DNA from: Actinoallomurus sp963736325
Lineage (GTDB): Bacteria > Actinomycetota > Actinomycetes > Streptosporangiales > Streptosporangiaceae
Assembly: GCA_963736325.1 (NCBI GenBank)
Contig: CAVTOG010000009.1
Coordinates: 1,178,001 to 1,242,000 of the forward strand
DNA: 64,000 nt
Direction of reading: 5' to 3'
Part shown: in pieces, positions 1 through 8,607 of the stretch
Position numbering within the stretch: position 1 is the first letter of the stretch
Layout: each line of letters begins with the position of its first letter
Position numbers and translations under genes: made by a program
Notes under the pieces: generated by a model
The model's input: only the letters and a program-made list of their open reading frames with translations
What the model was told of the DNA's origin: nothing
Databases searched by the model: none

Positions 1-750
1 ATCGCTCCTTCCGGGCCGTGGGGCGTCTCCGAGCTGGGGCACGCCGGAGGTGTGCCGGCCGTGCTGAAGGAGCTGGGCGACCTGATCCACGGCGACGCGC
101 GTACGGTCGCCGGCCCGTCCATCGGCGAGATCGCGGCCGGCGCCGAGAACGAGAACCGCGAACTGCTCCGCTCCCGCGACACCGCGCACGCCCCTGACGG
201 GGCCATCTACGTGCTGACGGGCTCACTCGCCCCGGACGGCGCGATCGTCAAGGCCTCCGGAGTCGCCCGCTCGATGTGGGGCTTCACGGGCACCGCGCGG
301 GTCTTCGAGAACGAGGAGGACGCGATCACCACGATCCTGGCCGGCGAGATCGCCGACGGCACCGCGATCGTCATCCGCAACGAGGGGCCGCGCGGAGGGC
401 CCGGGATGCGGGAGATGCTCGGCGCGACATCGGCCGTCGTCGGCATGGGCCTGTCCGAGACGGTCGCGCTCATCACCGACGGACGGTTCTCCGGGGCGTC
501 GCACGGTCCCGCCATCGGGTACGTCGGCCCGGAGGCGGCGTGCGGCGGCCCGATCGGGCTCGTCGAGGACGGCGATCGGATCGTCGTCGACCTGGAGGAA
601 CGCCGCCTCGACTTCGACGTGAGCGAGGAGGTCCTGGCCGGGCGGCGCGAGGCGTACCGCCCGCCCGCGCCCACCGTCACCCGCGGCTACCTGCGGCACT
701 ACGCCGAGCACGTCGCCCCCGCCGCCCAGGGCGCCGTGATGCCGAGATGA
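1..750 (+). CDS. ilvD: Dihydroxy-acid dehydratase, C-terminal part
   Basis: C-terminal 249 residues of dihydroxy-acid dehydratase, the cytoplasmic Fe-S enzyme that makes the 2-oxo acids in valine, isoleucine and leucine synthesis. The frame is open from base 1, so the gene begins upstream; full-length members have about 560-620 residues. Seen: FTGTARVFENEEDA, the GPRGGPGMREM loop and GRFSGASHG at fragment residue 161, the IlvD rather than the sugar-acid dehydratase version of this motif. It ends just before a strong hairpin. Sugar-acid dehydratases share the fold, but the motif spelling favours IlvD. Confidence 0.93.
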   Translation: MAPSGPWGVSELGHAGGVPAVLKELGDLIHGDARTVAGPSIGEIAAGAENENRELLRSRDTAHAPDGAIYVLTGSLAPDGAIVKASGVARSMWGFTGTARVFENEEDAITTILAGEIADGTAIVIRNEGPRGGPGMREMLGATSAVVGMGLSETVALITDGRFSGASHGPAIGYVGPEAACGGPIGLVEDGDRIVVDLEERRLDFDVSEEVLAGRREAYRPPAPTVTRGYLRHYAEHVAPAAQGAVMPR

Positions 751-753
751 GAA

Positions 754-784
754 AGGGTGGCCCCGGCATCGCCGGGGCCACCCT
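754..784. terminator. Bidirectional hairpin terminator
   Basis: A perfect 14-bp stem with a 3-base loop lies between the convergent ilvD and binding-protein genes. The arms are 754-767 and 771-784. There is no long U tract on the plus side, which is usual in actinomycetes. It probably stops transcription from both sides. Confidence 0.8.
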
Positions 785-798
785 CACGTGGTGACCGG

Positions 799-2205
799 TC
801 AGCCGCCGAGCTTGGCGTTGTATCCGGCGATCTGCTTGGCCGCGGTGGCCTCGGCGTTGGCCAGGGCCTGCTTGGCGTCCTGGCCCTGGAGGACGGCGGC
901 CTGCAGCGCGTTCTCGACGTCCTTGCGGAGGTCGGGCATCTCGCCGACCGAGCATCCCTGCGTGGCGTAGGTGAGCTTGGTCTTCCTGAGCTGCTTGATG
1001 GCCGTGGAGAACTGCGGCTTCTGCTTGACCCACGCCTGGTCGGCCGGGTCGTCGAGGGCGCCCTTGCTGATCGGGAAGTACCCGGTCGAGGTGTGCCAGT
1101 TGACCTGCGTAGGCTTGCTCGCGAGGAACTTCACGAGCTCCCACGTCGCGCGCTCGCGTGCGAGGTCGCCCTTGTGCACGGCCCACAGCGAGGCGCCGCC
1201 GATGATCGGGCCGCCGGTGTCGTCGGCGTTGACCTTCGGGTAGTAGCCGGTGGACACCGTGAAGGGGTTCTTCGCGGCGGCGGCGCCCTGGACGAACGTG
1301 CCGAGGGAGCCGGTGGACTCCAGGGCCATCGCCACGGTGCCGGAGCTGAACGCGTTGTCACCGTTGTCGGTGTTGCTGTCCAGCTTCATCGCCAGACCGT
1401 CCTTGACCATCTTCTGCCACCACTGGAGCAGCTTCACGTTGGTCGGGTTGTTCAGCGTGGCCTTGGTGGCCCGTCCGGTACGGCCGTTGTCGGCGTCGCA
1501 CAGCGTCTGGTTCGCCGAGGCGTTCCACTGCTCGACGAACCAGCCGTACAGCGACGCGCCGAAGCCGTACTGGACCGTCTCGCCCTTCGCGGCCTTGATC
1601 TTGCGCGCGTCGGCCATGATGTCGTCGAGGGAGGTCGGCGGCTTGTCCGGGTCGAGGCCGGCCTTCTGGAACGCCTCACGGTTGACGTACATCAACGGCA
1701 TCGAGGTGTTGAACGGCATCGAGTAAAGCTTTTTGTCGACGGTGTAGTAGCCGCCGATGTTCGGCTGCAGATCGGAGACGTCCAAATGGTCGACGTCGAT
1801 GAACGACTGCATCGGAATGGTCGTCTTGGAGTCGATCATGTACCGGGTGCCGATGTCGTACATCTGCATCAGGTCCGGCCGCTGCTTGGTCGAGGAGTTC
1901 TTGTACGCGGCCAGCGCGTTGTCGTACTGCCCCTTGTAGTTCAGCGTGACCTTGATCTTGCCCTTGTTCTGCTGGTTGAACTGGTTCACCAGCTTCGTCA
2001 GCGCGTCGCCGTTCACGCCGCTCATGGCGTGCCAGAAGTTGATGGAGACCTCGCCCTTGCCCTTGAGGGCGTCCGCGCCCGGCGCGGAGGTGTCGTTCGG
2101 GTTGACAGCGTCACCACCGGAACTGGCCGACGAACACGCCCCGACGAGCGTGGCCGCCGTGAAGAGCGATATCGCCCAGGCACCACGGCGCAGTGTTTTC
2201 CGCAC
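799..2205 (-). CDS. Extracellular sugar-binding lipoprotein of ABC transporter
   Basis: Solute-binding protein of a carbohydrate ABC importer, UgpB/MalE-like (family 1 binding proteins), anchored outside the membrane as a lipoprotein. The GTG at 2205 is preferred because AAAGGA lies 6 bases upstream; an ATG at 2220 lacks a ribosome site. From GTG the signal peptide ends in a lipobox LVGAC with Cys24. The mature protein begins with INFWHAMSG, typical of glycerol-3-phosphate or sugar binders. It is the last gene of the minus-strand operon after the two permeases. The substrate cannot be told from sequence. Confidence 0.9.
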   Translation of the reverse strand: MRKTLRRGAWAISLFTAATLVGACSSASSGGDAVNPNDTSAPGADALKGKGEVSINFWHAMSGVNGDALTKLVNQFNQQNKGKIKVTLNYKGQYDNALAAYKNSSTKQRPDLMQMYDIGTRYMIDSKTTIPMQSFIDVDHLDVSDLQPNIGGYYTVDKKLYSMPFNTSMPLMYVNREAFQKAGLDPDKPPTSLDDIMADARKIKAAKGETVQYGFGASLYGWFVEQWNASANQTLCDADNGRTGRATKATLNNPTNVKLLQWWQKMVKDGLAMKLDSNTDNGDNAFSSGTVAMALESTGSLGTFVQGAAAAKNPFTVSTGYYPKVNADDTGGPIIGGASLWAVHKGDLARERATWELVKFLASKPTQVNWHTSTGYFPISKGALDDPADQAWVKQKPQFSTAIKQLRKTKLTYATQGCSVGEMPDLRKDVENALQAAVLQGQDAKQALANAEATAAKQIAGYNAKLGG

Positions 2206-2245
2206 AGGTATTCCTTTCATCGCACACAAGCGGGGACTGCAGATC

Positions 2246-3154
2246 TCACTTCACGGCTCCGGCCATGAAGCCGCGGACGAACCACCGCTGGCCGAAGATC
2301 ACGAGAAGCAGAGTCGGAACCAAGGTGATGGAGACCCCGGCGAGAAGAAGGGCCTGCTGAGTGCCGTTGCCGTTGGCCTTCAGGGCGAACACCGCGGTCT
2401 GCAGGGTGTTCATCGAGTTGTTCGACGACGAAATGATCAGCGGCCAGAAGTACATGTTCCAGCCCTGTAGGAACGACCACACCGCGAGCGCGGTGAGCGA
2501 CGGCCGTACCGAGGGCAGCACGATGCTCCACAGGAACCGCAGGTGGCCGCAGCCGTCGAGCAGCGCCGCCTGCCGGAGCTCGGTGGGGAACTGCCGGAAC
2601 GCCTGGCGCATCAAGAAGACGCCGAAGCCGTTCGCGAGGAACGGCAGCACCAGCGCCCACCGGTTGTCCTCCAGCCCGAGGCTGCGGATGAACAGCGCGT
2701 TGGGCACGACGATCGCCTCGTACGGGACCATGATCGTCGCCATGAACAGCCAGAAGATCAGCCGGCGGAACGGCATCCGCGTGAAGACCAGGGCGTACGC
2801 GGCCAGGCACGAGGTGACCAGGTGGGCCGCCATGATCATGAAGCCGACGAAGAGCGAGTTGCCCAGCGCGGGCATCAGGGGGACGACGTTCTCGTTCCAC
2901 GCTGAGACGTAGCTGTGGAACGAGTAGTGGCCGTTGAACAGGCCGGGCGGCTGGCGTACGAGCTGGCCCTCGGGCAGGAACCCGCCGACGATCGTGAGCA
3001 GCACGGGGAACAGCAGCACGATCGCGGCGAGGACGAGCCAGACGTACGTGGCGGTGCTCGCCGCGCGGCTCGGCTGGTTGGGCGACCTTCGCAGGTGCTT
3101 CGGGACCGGTCCGGCCATCGCCGGAGACGGCAAGGTTCGTTCGACGACGCTCAC
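2246..3154 (-). CDS. Sugar ABC transporter permease, MalG/UgpE type
   Basis: Inner-membrane permease of the carbohydrate importer, about 302 residues, with six hydrophobic segments. The cytoplasmic EAA loop is seen as RQAALLDGCG followed by IVLPSVRP. The GTG start at 3154 overlaps the stop of the upstream permease in a GTGA, so the two are translationally coupled. An in-frame extension upstream to 3577 exists but overlaps the other permease and is rejected. The family type (MalG) is normally the second permease, as here. No ATPase gene is present; such importers commonly share a genome-encoded MsiK-type ATPase. Confidence 0.92.
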   Translation of the reverse strand: MSVVERTLPSPAMAGPVPKHLRRSPNQPSRAASTATYVWLVLAAIVLLFPVLLTIVGGFLPEGQLVRQPPGLFNGHYSFHSYVSAWNENVVPLMPALGNSLFVGFMIMAAHLVTSCLAAYALVFTRMPFRRLIFWLFMATIMVPYEAIVVPNALFIRSLGLEDNRWALVLPFLANGFGVFLMRQAFRQFPTELRQAALLDGCGHLRFLWSIVLPSVRPSLTALAVWSFLQGWNMYFWPLIISSSNNSMNTLQTAVFALKANGNGTQQALLLAGVSITLVPTLLLVIFGQRWFVRGFMAGAVK

Positions 3155-4095
3155 CGGTAGTGCACCCGCCTCTCGATCACACCGAACTGGAGCGCGGCCA
3201 GCCCGATGCCGACGATCAGCAGGACCAGTCCTTGGGCGCTGGCCAGGCCGTAGTCGTTGTTTCCGTTCTCGAACGCGTTGTGGAAGATCGAGAACACCAG
3301 GGTCGTCGTGCTGCCGTTGGGCCCGCCATCCGTCATCACCTGCACCTGGCCGAGGGCCTGGAGCGAGGTGAGTGTCGTGGTGACCACGGCGAAGAACACA
3401 CTCGGCGAGATCATCGGGAGCACCACGCTGAAGACGCCGCGTATCCCGACCGCACCGTCGATCCGCGCGGCCTCTAGGACCTGCTCGTCGACCCCGGACA
3501 GGCCTGCGCTGAGCACGAGCAGGTTGAACCCGGCGACCACCCAGGTGGTCGCCCACGCCACGGTCAGCAGCGCCCACGGCGACTCGGTCGTCCAGCCGGG
3601 CGCGGTCATCCCGAACATCCGCAGCAGCCAGTTCACCGGCGACATCGACGGGTCGAGCATCAGCAGCCAGACGACGCTCGCCGCCGACGCGGAGTACGCG
3701 AAGGGCAGCGTGAAGAGCGTCCGGAACACCCGCATGCCGCGGAGCCGCTGGGTCAGCGGCAGCGCGAGGGACAGCGGCAGCGTCACTCCGACGATCACCA
3801 CGAAGAGGGTGAACAGCAGCGTGTGCAGCAGCGTCGTGCCGAACTCGGAGGTGAACAACGAGTGGAAGTTCGCCATGCCCACCGAGCGCGACGGATTGCC
3901 GTTGATGTCCGTGCCCCGTGTGGCCAGGAAGACGGCCTGGAACAGCGGGAAGATGACGAACACGCCGAGCCCGGCCAGCGCCGGCACGCAGAACGCGAGA
4001 CCGAGCAGGGTCTCGCGCGCCGGCGGCCGATGCCTGTTCGCGGGTGGCTTGGCCGCGGAGGCGAGCCCGCCGGGTCTGATGGCCGAGGATGTCAT
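3151..4095 (-). CDS. Sugar ABC transporter permease, MalF/UgpA type
   Basis: First permease of the carbohydrate importer, 314 residues. Hydrophobic segments start near residue 30; the EAA loop is seen as EAARIDGAVG followed by VVLPMISP, which docks onto the ATPase. The N-terminus is Pro/Ala-rich and cytoplasmic. It overlaps the next permease gene by 4 bases. A 139-bp gap separates it from the tetR gene on the same strand, room for its own promoter, so co-transcription with tetR is possible but not shown. Confidence 0.92.
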   Translation of the reverse strand: MTSSAIRPGGLASAAKPPANRHRPPARETLLGLAFCVPALAGLGVFVIFPLFQAVFLATRGTDINGNPSRSVGMANFHSLFTSEFGTTLLHTLLFTLFVVIVGVTLPLSLALPLTQRLRGMRVFRTLFTLPFAYSASAASVVWLLMLDPSMSPVNWLLRMFGMTAPGWTTESPWALLTVAWATTWVVAGFNLLVLSAGLSGVDEQVLEAARIDGAVGIRGVFSVVLPMISPSVFFAVVTTTLTSLQALGQVQVMTDGGPNGSTTTLVFSIFHNAFENGNNDYGLASAQGLVLLIVGIGLAALQFGVIERRVHYR

Positions 4096-4234
4096 GACGG
4101 CTCAGTTTGTAGGCGATCAGCGAACTTCATGAGTCGTCACCATAACGGCAAACCTGCCGCCAAGGAACGGTCCAGATTTATCGCCGAATTCTGGACGAAA
4201 CGGCAATGCTGTGAAGGGCCTCTTACCAGCAATG

Positions 4235-4813
4235 TCAAGGTTTGGCGCGGTGGCGAAGGCCGTCCATCAACAGGTCGAGCATCCGGCCGGCCTGCTCGCG
4301 CTGGGCCGGTTCCCCGGCCGCCAGGGACAGCCCGCTCAGCGTCACGAGGACGTCTTCCGGCTCGACGTCCGTGCGTACGGTGCCGTCGGCGGCGCCGGCG
4401 TCGAGCAGGGTCGTGATCGCGGCGATCATCCGGTCGCGGCTCTCGGCGTAGGGGTTCCCTCCGGAGGCGATGAGGGCGCGCAGCGCGTCGGCCATGCCGC
4501 GTTTGGTCGTCATGTAGTCGATGAAGCGGTCCATCCACGCCCGTGTCGCGAGGTCCGGCGGCAGGGCCACCAGCAGGTCCGGCGCGGCGTCGCAGAGGCG
4601 CGCGAGCTCGTTGCGGTACGCGGCCTCGACCAGGGCCTCGCGGGTGGGAAAGTGCCGGTAGAGCGTGCCGATTCCGACACACGCGTCCTTGGCGATCGCG
4701 TCGAGCGTGACGTCGGGCCCTTCACGGGAGAACGCGCGCACGGCGGACTCCAGCAGGCGATCGCGGTTACGTCGCGCGTCCGCGCGCAGCGGTCGCTCAC
4801 CGGTGGCCGTCAC
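4235..4813 (-). CDS. TetR-family transcriptional regulator
   Basis: One-domain repressor of 192 residues. The N-terminal helix-turn-helix covers about residues 12-60, with the recognition region GIGTLYRHFPTREAL, standard for TetR proteins. The C-terminal ligand domain is of the type often found with drug or lipid regulators (SBT/AcrR-like). The GTG start at 4813 has GGAGGT five bases upstream. An 18-bp palindrome lies about 80 bp upstream and is the probable autoregulatory site. Whether it also controls the downstream sugar operon on the same strand is not known. Confidence 0.92.
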   Translation of the reverse strand: MTATGERPLRADARRNRDRLLESAVRAFSREGPDVTLDAIAKDACVGIGTLYRHFPTREALVEAAYRNELARLCDAAPDLLVALPPDLATRAWMDRFIDYMTTKRGMADALRALIASGGNPYAESRDRMIAAITTLLDAGAADGTVRTDVEPEDVLVTLSGLSLAAGEPAQREQAGRMLDLLMDGLRHRAKP

Positions 4814-4891
4814 GGCACCTCCTCGTTGTCCGTGCGAACGTCGTGGCCACTCTCGGACGTTCGCGGCGCCACGCGCAAGCCGCGCTTCAAT

Positions 4892-4909
4892 AGCGGAGGA
4901 TCCTCCGCT
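4892..4909. promoter_or_regulatory. Palindromic TetR-type operator
   Basis: Perfect 18-bp palindrome AGCGGAGGATCCTCCGCT, 79 bp upstream of the tetR start. Its length and AGCGGA/TCCGCT arms match the general style of operators of actinomycete TetR regulators. It lies in the only upstream region of tetR, so autoregulation is the simplest reading. The acid phosphatase remnant is transcribed divergently on the other side. Confidence 0.65.
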
Positions 4910-4989
4910 TCACAGCATACCCGGCTTACACGATCGTTGGCGGTTCGTGATCGTTCACCTGATGTTCACTTTGGTGCTCTGACCTCTAG

Positions 4990-5325
4990 GGTTCCTGCCG
5001 TCACTCGTCCCACCGCATCCCGAACCTGACCGACGTGAAGAACGACATCACCGCCTACCACGACTCGGGCAACTGGGACCGTGAGCTGGCCAGGGCCGAC
5101 GGAGCGGGGCAGCGCTACCTCGCGTGGAAGCTCGCGCACGGGGCACAGAAGCCGGCGATCACGCTCGACATCGACGACACCGCGCTGGAGACCTACTCCT
5201 ACGAGGTGACGCACGACTACGGCTACGACGTCATCTTGAACGTCGGCGACCAGGTCAGCGACCTGCAGGGCGGGCACGCCGACCGTGCAGTCAAGCTGCC
5301 CAACCCGATGTACTCCATCCCGTGA
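4990..5325 (+). pseudogene. Secreted HAD acid phosphatase, internally deleted remnant
   Basis: Decayed gene of the HAD-superfamily acid phosphatase family (class B-like, about 220-270 residues). The first open part, IPNLTDVKNDITAYHD, has no signal peptide or good start. The nucleophile motif DIDDTALETYSYE is present, then the text jumps to GYDVILNVGDQVSDLQGG and the family's usual end KLPNPMYSIP. About 100 residues between these blocks, including the Thr/Ser and Lys motifs, are missing, so an in-frame deletion near 5210-5230 is inferred. A GTG at 5035 could still express a 96-residue peptide, unlikely to be active. Confidence 0.75.
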
Positions 5326-5332
5326 CGGACCC

Positions 5333-5362
5333 GTGGGCGTGCGCTGTACGGCGCACGCCCAC
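5333..5362. terminator. Bidirectional hairpin terminator
   Basis: Perfect 12-bp stem (5333-5344 with 5351-5362) and 6-base loop between the acid phosphatase remnant and the convergent aldo/keto reductase gene. Confidence 0.7.
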
Positions 5363-5370
5363 GCGGGGCG

Positions 5371-6369
5371 TCACCAGGCGAAGGCCTCCGGAGACGGTCC
5401 CGGGCCCGGGAAGATCTCGTCCAGGCCGGACAGGAACTCCTCCGACAGCTCCAGCTCGACCGCGCGCAGCGCCGAGTCGAGCTGCTCCTGCGTGCGCGGG
5501 CCGACGATCGGGCCGGTCACACCGGGGCGGGTGAGCAGCCAGGCCAGGCCGACGTCGCCGGGGTGCGCGCCGTGCTTCTCGCACAGGTCCTCGTACGCCT
5601 GGATGCGCGCACGCTGGGCAGGGTCGGTCAGTGCCTCGCCGCTGCGCCCGCCCGTCGAGCGGCCGGCGCCGCCCTCGCGCTCCTTGCGCAGCACCCCGCC
5701 GAGCAGCCCGCCCTGGAGCGGCGACCACGGGATCACGCCCAGGCCGTACGCCTCGGCGGCCGGGATGACCTCCATCTCGGCGCGGCGCTCGACCAGGTTG
5801 TAGAGGCACTGCTCGCTGACGAGCCCGAGCGAGCCGCGGCGCGCGGCGACCTCGTTGGCGCGGGCGATGTTCCAGCCGGGGAAGTTCGACGATCCGACAT
5901 AGAGGATCTTGCCCTGCTGGACGAGGACGTCCATCGCCTGCCAGATCTCGTCCCACGGTGTCGCGCGGTCGATGTGGTGGAACTGGTAGACGTCGATGTA
6001 GTCCGTGCCGAGCCGGCGCAGTGAGGCGTCGACGGCGCGGCGGATGTTCACCGCGGACAGCTTGTCGTGGTTCGGCCAGGCGGGACCTTCGTCGGTCGCC
6101 ATGTTGGCGTAGACCTTCGTCGCCAGGACCGTCTTGTCGCGCCTGCCGCCGCCCTCGGCGAACCAGGTGCCGACGATCTCCTCCGTACGGCCCTTGTTCT
6201 CACCCCAGCCGTAGACGTTGGCGGTGTCGAAGAAGTTGATCCCCGCGTCGAGGGCGGAGTCCATGATCGAGTGGCTGTCGGTCTCGTCGGTCTGCGGACC
6301 GAAGTTCATCGTGCCGAGCACGAGACGGCTCACCTTGAGCCCGGTGCGTCCTAGCTGCACATAGTCCAT
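5371..6369 (-). CDS. Aldo/keto reductase
   Basis: Cytoplasmic NADPH-dependent oxidoreductase of the AKR superfamily, 332 residues, a normal length. The start MDYVQLGRTGLKVS is typical. Catalytic tetrad residues are visible: Asp and Tyr in FFDTANVYGWG, Lys in LATKVYA and His in YQFHHID. C-terminal cofactor-binding text GPIVGPRTQEQL is present. It is similar to the Tas/YghZ group acting on aldehydes and ketones; the true substrate is unknown. It stands alone between two hairpin-flanked regions. Confidence 0.9.
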   Translation of the reverse strand: MDYVQLGRTGLKVSRLVLGTMNFGPQTDETDSHSIMDSALDAGINFFDTANVYGWGENKGRTEEIVGTWFAEGGGRRDKTVLATKVYANMATDEGPAWPNHDKLSAVNIRRAVDASLRRLGTDYIDVYQFHHIDRATPWDEIWQAMDVLVQQGKILYVGSSNFPGWNIARANEVAARRGSLGLVSEQCLYNLVERRAEMEVIPAAEAYGLGVIPWSPLQGGLLGGVLRKEREGGAGRSTGGRSGEALTDPAQRARIQAYEDLCEKHGAHPGDVGLAWLLTRPGVTGPIVGPRTQEQLDSALRAVELELSEEFLSGLDEIFPGPGPSPEAFAW

Positions 6370-6410
6370 GAGACGTCAGCTAAGCACTTGGAGCGCGCTC
6401 GAAGTCAAGC

Positions 6411-7118
6411 TCAGGTCGTGGACGGCAGGCCGGGGCCGCGGCGGTAGGCGGTCATGGCGCTGTGAGTGTGCCGCCAGCCGACGTGGTGCGCGCTGCTCCC
6501 GGCCCGTGTCCATTCCTCGTCGAGCAGGTCGAAGAAGCCGTCGTCGGCGCAGTGGCCGCCGCGGTACTGGCCGATGTAGACGAGCAGGTCGCCCTCGTAC
6601 GCGCGAAGGGCCTCGGCCGCCCAGGGTTCACCGGCGGACGGCCAGCACAGCAGCAGCGCCCGTTCGGGGTGGTGCCGGGCGGCTCCGTGGTCGTCCCGCT
6701 TGAGCGCGAAGTACTCCGTGCCGTCGGTGTAGGCGTTCACGGCCGGGTCGGCGGGCTCGTACGCGACGACGTCGATTCCGGCCTGGTCGGCCTGCCACGC
6801 CCAGTAGCCCGAGCCCGCGCCGATCTCGGCCAGGCCGCGGTGCCCCAGGGTGGTCACGAGCCACGCGAGGTCGCCCGGCGAGGGGATCGCCCAGGCATAC
6901 CGCTTGGACAGCAGGTGCTGCCCGACGGGGAGTCCGCGGGTGAGGCCGTCGGGCGCGCCGCTCATCGACGGGAGGCGGCGGACGATCTCCCAGTACGGGT
7001 TGTCGGCGCGGTGCCGGACCGTCTGGTCGTGCGGGCCGCCGGCGATCGGTGAGAGAGGCTCACGCCCCTGCGCCCACCACGCGCGGATCTCGGCGAGCTC
7101 GGCCGACACGGTCACCAT
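6411..7118 (-). CDS. SAM-dependent methyltransferase-like protein
   Basis: Protein of about 235 residues not assigned to a named family. A Rossmann glycine motif LAEIGAGSGYWAW around residues 93-105, followed by an acidic residue in VVAYEPADP, resembles motif I and II of class I methyltransferases, so SAM binding is inferred. ATG 7118 and GTG 7115 are both served by GAGGAG just upstream. A longer open frame to 7445 overlaps the divergent PhyH remnant and is not used. Substrate unknown. Confidence 0.7.
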   Translation of the reverse strand: MVTVSAELAEIRAWWAQGREPLSPIAGGPHDQTVRHRADNPYWEIVRRLPSMSGAPDGLTRGLPVGQHLLSKRYAWAIPSPGDLAWLVTTLGHRGLAEIGAGSGYWAWQADQAGIDVVAYEPADPAVNAYTDGTEYFALKRDDHGAARHHPERALLLCWPSAGEPWAAEALRAYEGDLLVYIGQYRGGHCADDGFFDLLDEEWTRAGSSAHHVGWRHTHSAMTAYRRGPGLPSTT

Positions 7119-7266
7119 GATCTCCTCGGCGGACTGCTCCGAGAGTAAGCGCCGGACGGTCCGGCCCCAAGGGGGGTGTGCGTCACATTTCGGGAAGGAC
7201 GGCGACGCGTGTGGTCGCCGCGAAAACCGGTTGCCCGCCGCCGCACCGCTGGGGAGACTTCCGGCG

Positions 7267-7811
7267 ATGCTGACCAGTGAGGAAGTCGAGGCGTTCGTCG
7301 AGAACGGCTTCGTGCGTATCGAGGAGGCCGTCCCGAGGGCGGTCGCCGACCGGTGCCGTGCCGAGCTGTGGGCGGCGACCGGCTGCGATCCGGACGACCC
7401 CGCGACATGGACCAGGCCGGTCGTCCGCCTGGACGGCCTGGCCACCGCGCCGTTCCGCGAGGCGGCGAACCAGAGGGTGCTGCACGAGGCGTTCGACCGG
7501 CTCGTCGGGCCCGGGCGCTGGCATCCCCGTCAGGGGCTGGGGACCTTCCCGGCGAGGAGGGGCGTGAGTGGTTCGAGCTGTGCGCCGACGCCGTACGCGC
7601 GAGTGAGGGGCGGCCCGAGGTCCTCGCCGCGGGCGGCACGGGAGACGTGTTCCTGTGCCACCCCTTCCTCGTCCATCGGGCCCAGCGTCACCGGGGACGC
7701 GTGCCGAGGTTCATGGCGCAGCCTCCGCTCGACCCGGCCGGCCTGCTCGACCTGAGCGGCGAGGCGCCGACACCGGTCGAGCGGGCCGTGCTGGCGGGCC
7801 TCAGATCGTGA
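7267..7811 (+). pseudogene. Phytanoyl-CoA dioxygenase family remnant, deletion plus frameshift
   Basis: Broken Fe(II)/2-oxoglutarate dioxygenase (PhyH type). The first part, MLTSEEVEAFVENGFVRI up to RQGLGTFP, reads in the frame of 7267 to about 7550. The C-terminal part, GDVFLCHPFLVHRAQ and RFMAQPPL, continues in another frame to 7811. Between them about 100 residues of the beta-barrel, with the HxD iron ligands, are absent. A deletion that also shifted the frame is inferred. The 3' end overlaps the convergent DinB-like gene by 11 bases. Confidence 0.8.
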
Positions 7812-8607
7812 AGGCCAGGTTGTCGACGACCCGCTGAGCCAGCGCCAGGTCGCCGTCGAGGTGCACGTCGGAGGTGGACTCACGGCCGCCGCACCGGCGC
7901 AGGAACGCCGAGGACTCCATGGTGAGGGTGGCGGTCGGCGGCCCGGTGAGCGACGGCACCAGCCGGGCTCGGTCCTCCACCTGCACGAAGATACGCCGCG
8001 TCATCGGGCCGGTCAGCTCGACCAGGATCGTGGAGCCCTCCGGAGCGGCGGCCTGCTTGCCGACGACGAAGCCGAGGATGTTCGCGGCCTCGTCCAGCGA
8101 GCGTTCGGCGGCCGGGCCCGTGTCGTTGCCCGGGGCTCCGACGGCGGCGCGGATGTCCTGCTCGTGCGTCCAGCAGTCGTAGATGCGGATCTGCATGAAG
8201 CGGCCGTACGTGCCCTGGCCGGCGGGGGTCCAGCTCGGCGCGTCGAACTCCTCCTTCGTCATCTTCTCCAGCGCGGCGGTACGGCGGGAGGTGACGTCGC
8301 GGAACCGCTCCAGCATCGCCGCGGGCGGCTCGTCCCGCAGGGCGCGCACCCACAGCTCGTTGAACGCGCCGATGTCGTTGACGACGTGCGGCAGCTCCTT
8401 CACGTCGACGTCGGACGCCGGCGCCTCGTCGCCGGAGAGCGCAGCCTCCGTGCCGACCATGTGCGCCACGACGTCCGTGACCCGCCAACCGGGCAGGCAC
8501 GTCGGCCGGGTCCACTGGTCGGGAGACAGACCGGTGAGGAGCCGTTCGATGGCGCTCCACTCCTCGGTCAGCGTCGCGACCACGGATTCCTTGGCGATCT
8601 CCGTCAT
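7801..8607 (-). CDS. Maleylpyruvate isomerase/DinB-like family protein
   Basis: 268-residue protein of the actinobacterial mycothiol-dependent maleylpyruvate isomerase N-terminal (MDMPI/DinB-like) superfamily. The four-helix N-terminal domain shows ERLLTGLSPDQWTRPT, LPGWRVTDVVAHMVG and the downstream DCWTHEQDIR; His residues in these motifs form the metal site in the family. The C-terminal half resembles the SCP2-like domain often fused to it. It may be a mycothiol S-transferase. Its ATG overlaps the stop of the upstream gene (ATGA), so it is coupled to the DsbA-like gene and tetR. Confidence 0.8.
   Translation of the reverse strand: MTEIAKESVVATLTEEWSAIERLLTGLSPDQWTRPTCLPGWRVTDVVAHMVGTEAALSGDEAPASDVDVKELPHVVNDIGAFNELWVRALRDEPPAAMLERFRDVTSRRTAALEKMTKEEFDAPSWTPAGQGTYGRFMQIRIYDCWTHEQDIRAAVGAPGNDTGPAAERSLDEAANILGFVVGKQAAAPEGSTILVELTGPMTRRIFVQVEDRARLVPSLTGPPTATLTMESSAFLRRCGGRESTSDVHLDGDLALAQRVVDNLAFTI

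Noticed and set aside
757..2268. 503-codon plus-strand open frame
   Set aside because: It is the antisense shadow of the binding-protein gene; the minus strand has a lipobox, ribosome site and family motifs.
3155..3577. 5' extension of the second permease to 443 residues
   Set aside because: The extension lies entirely within the other permease gene in a different frame and has no family similarity; GTG 3154 with GTGA coupling is better.
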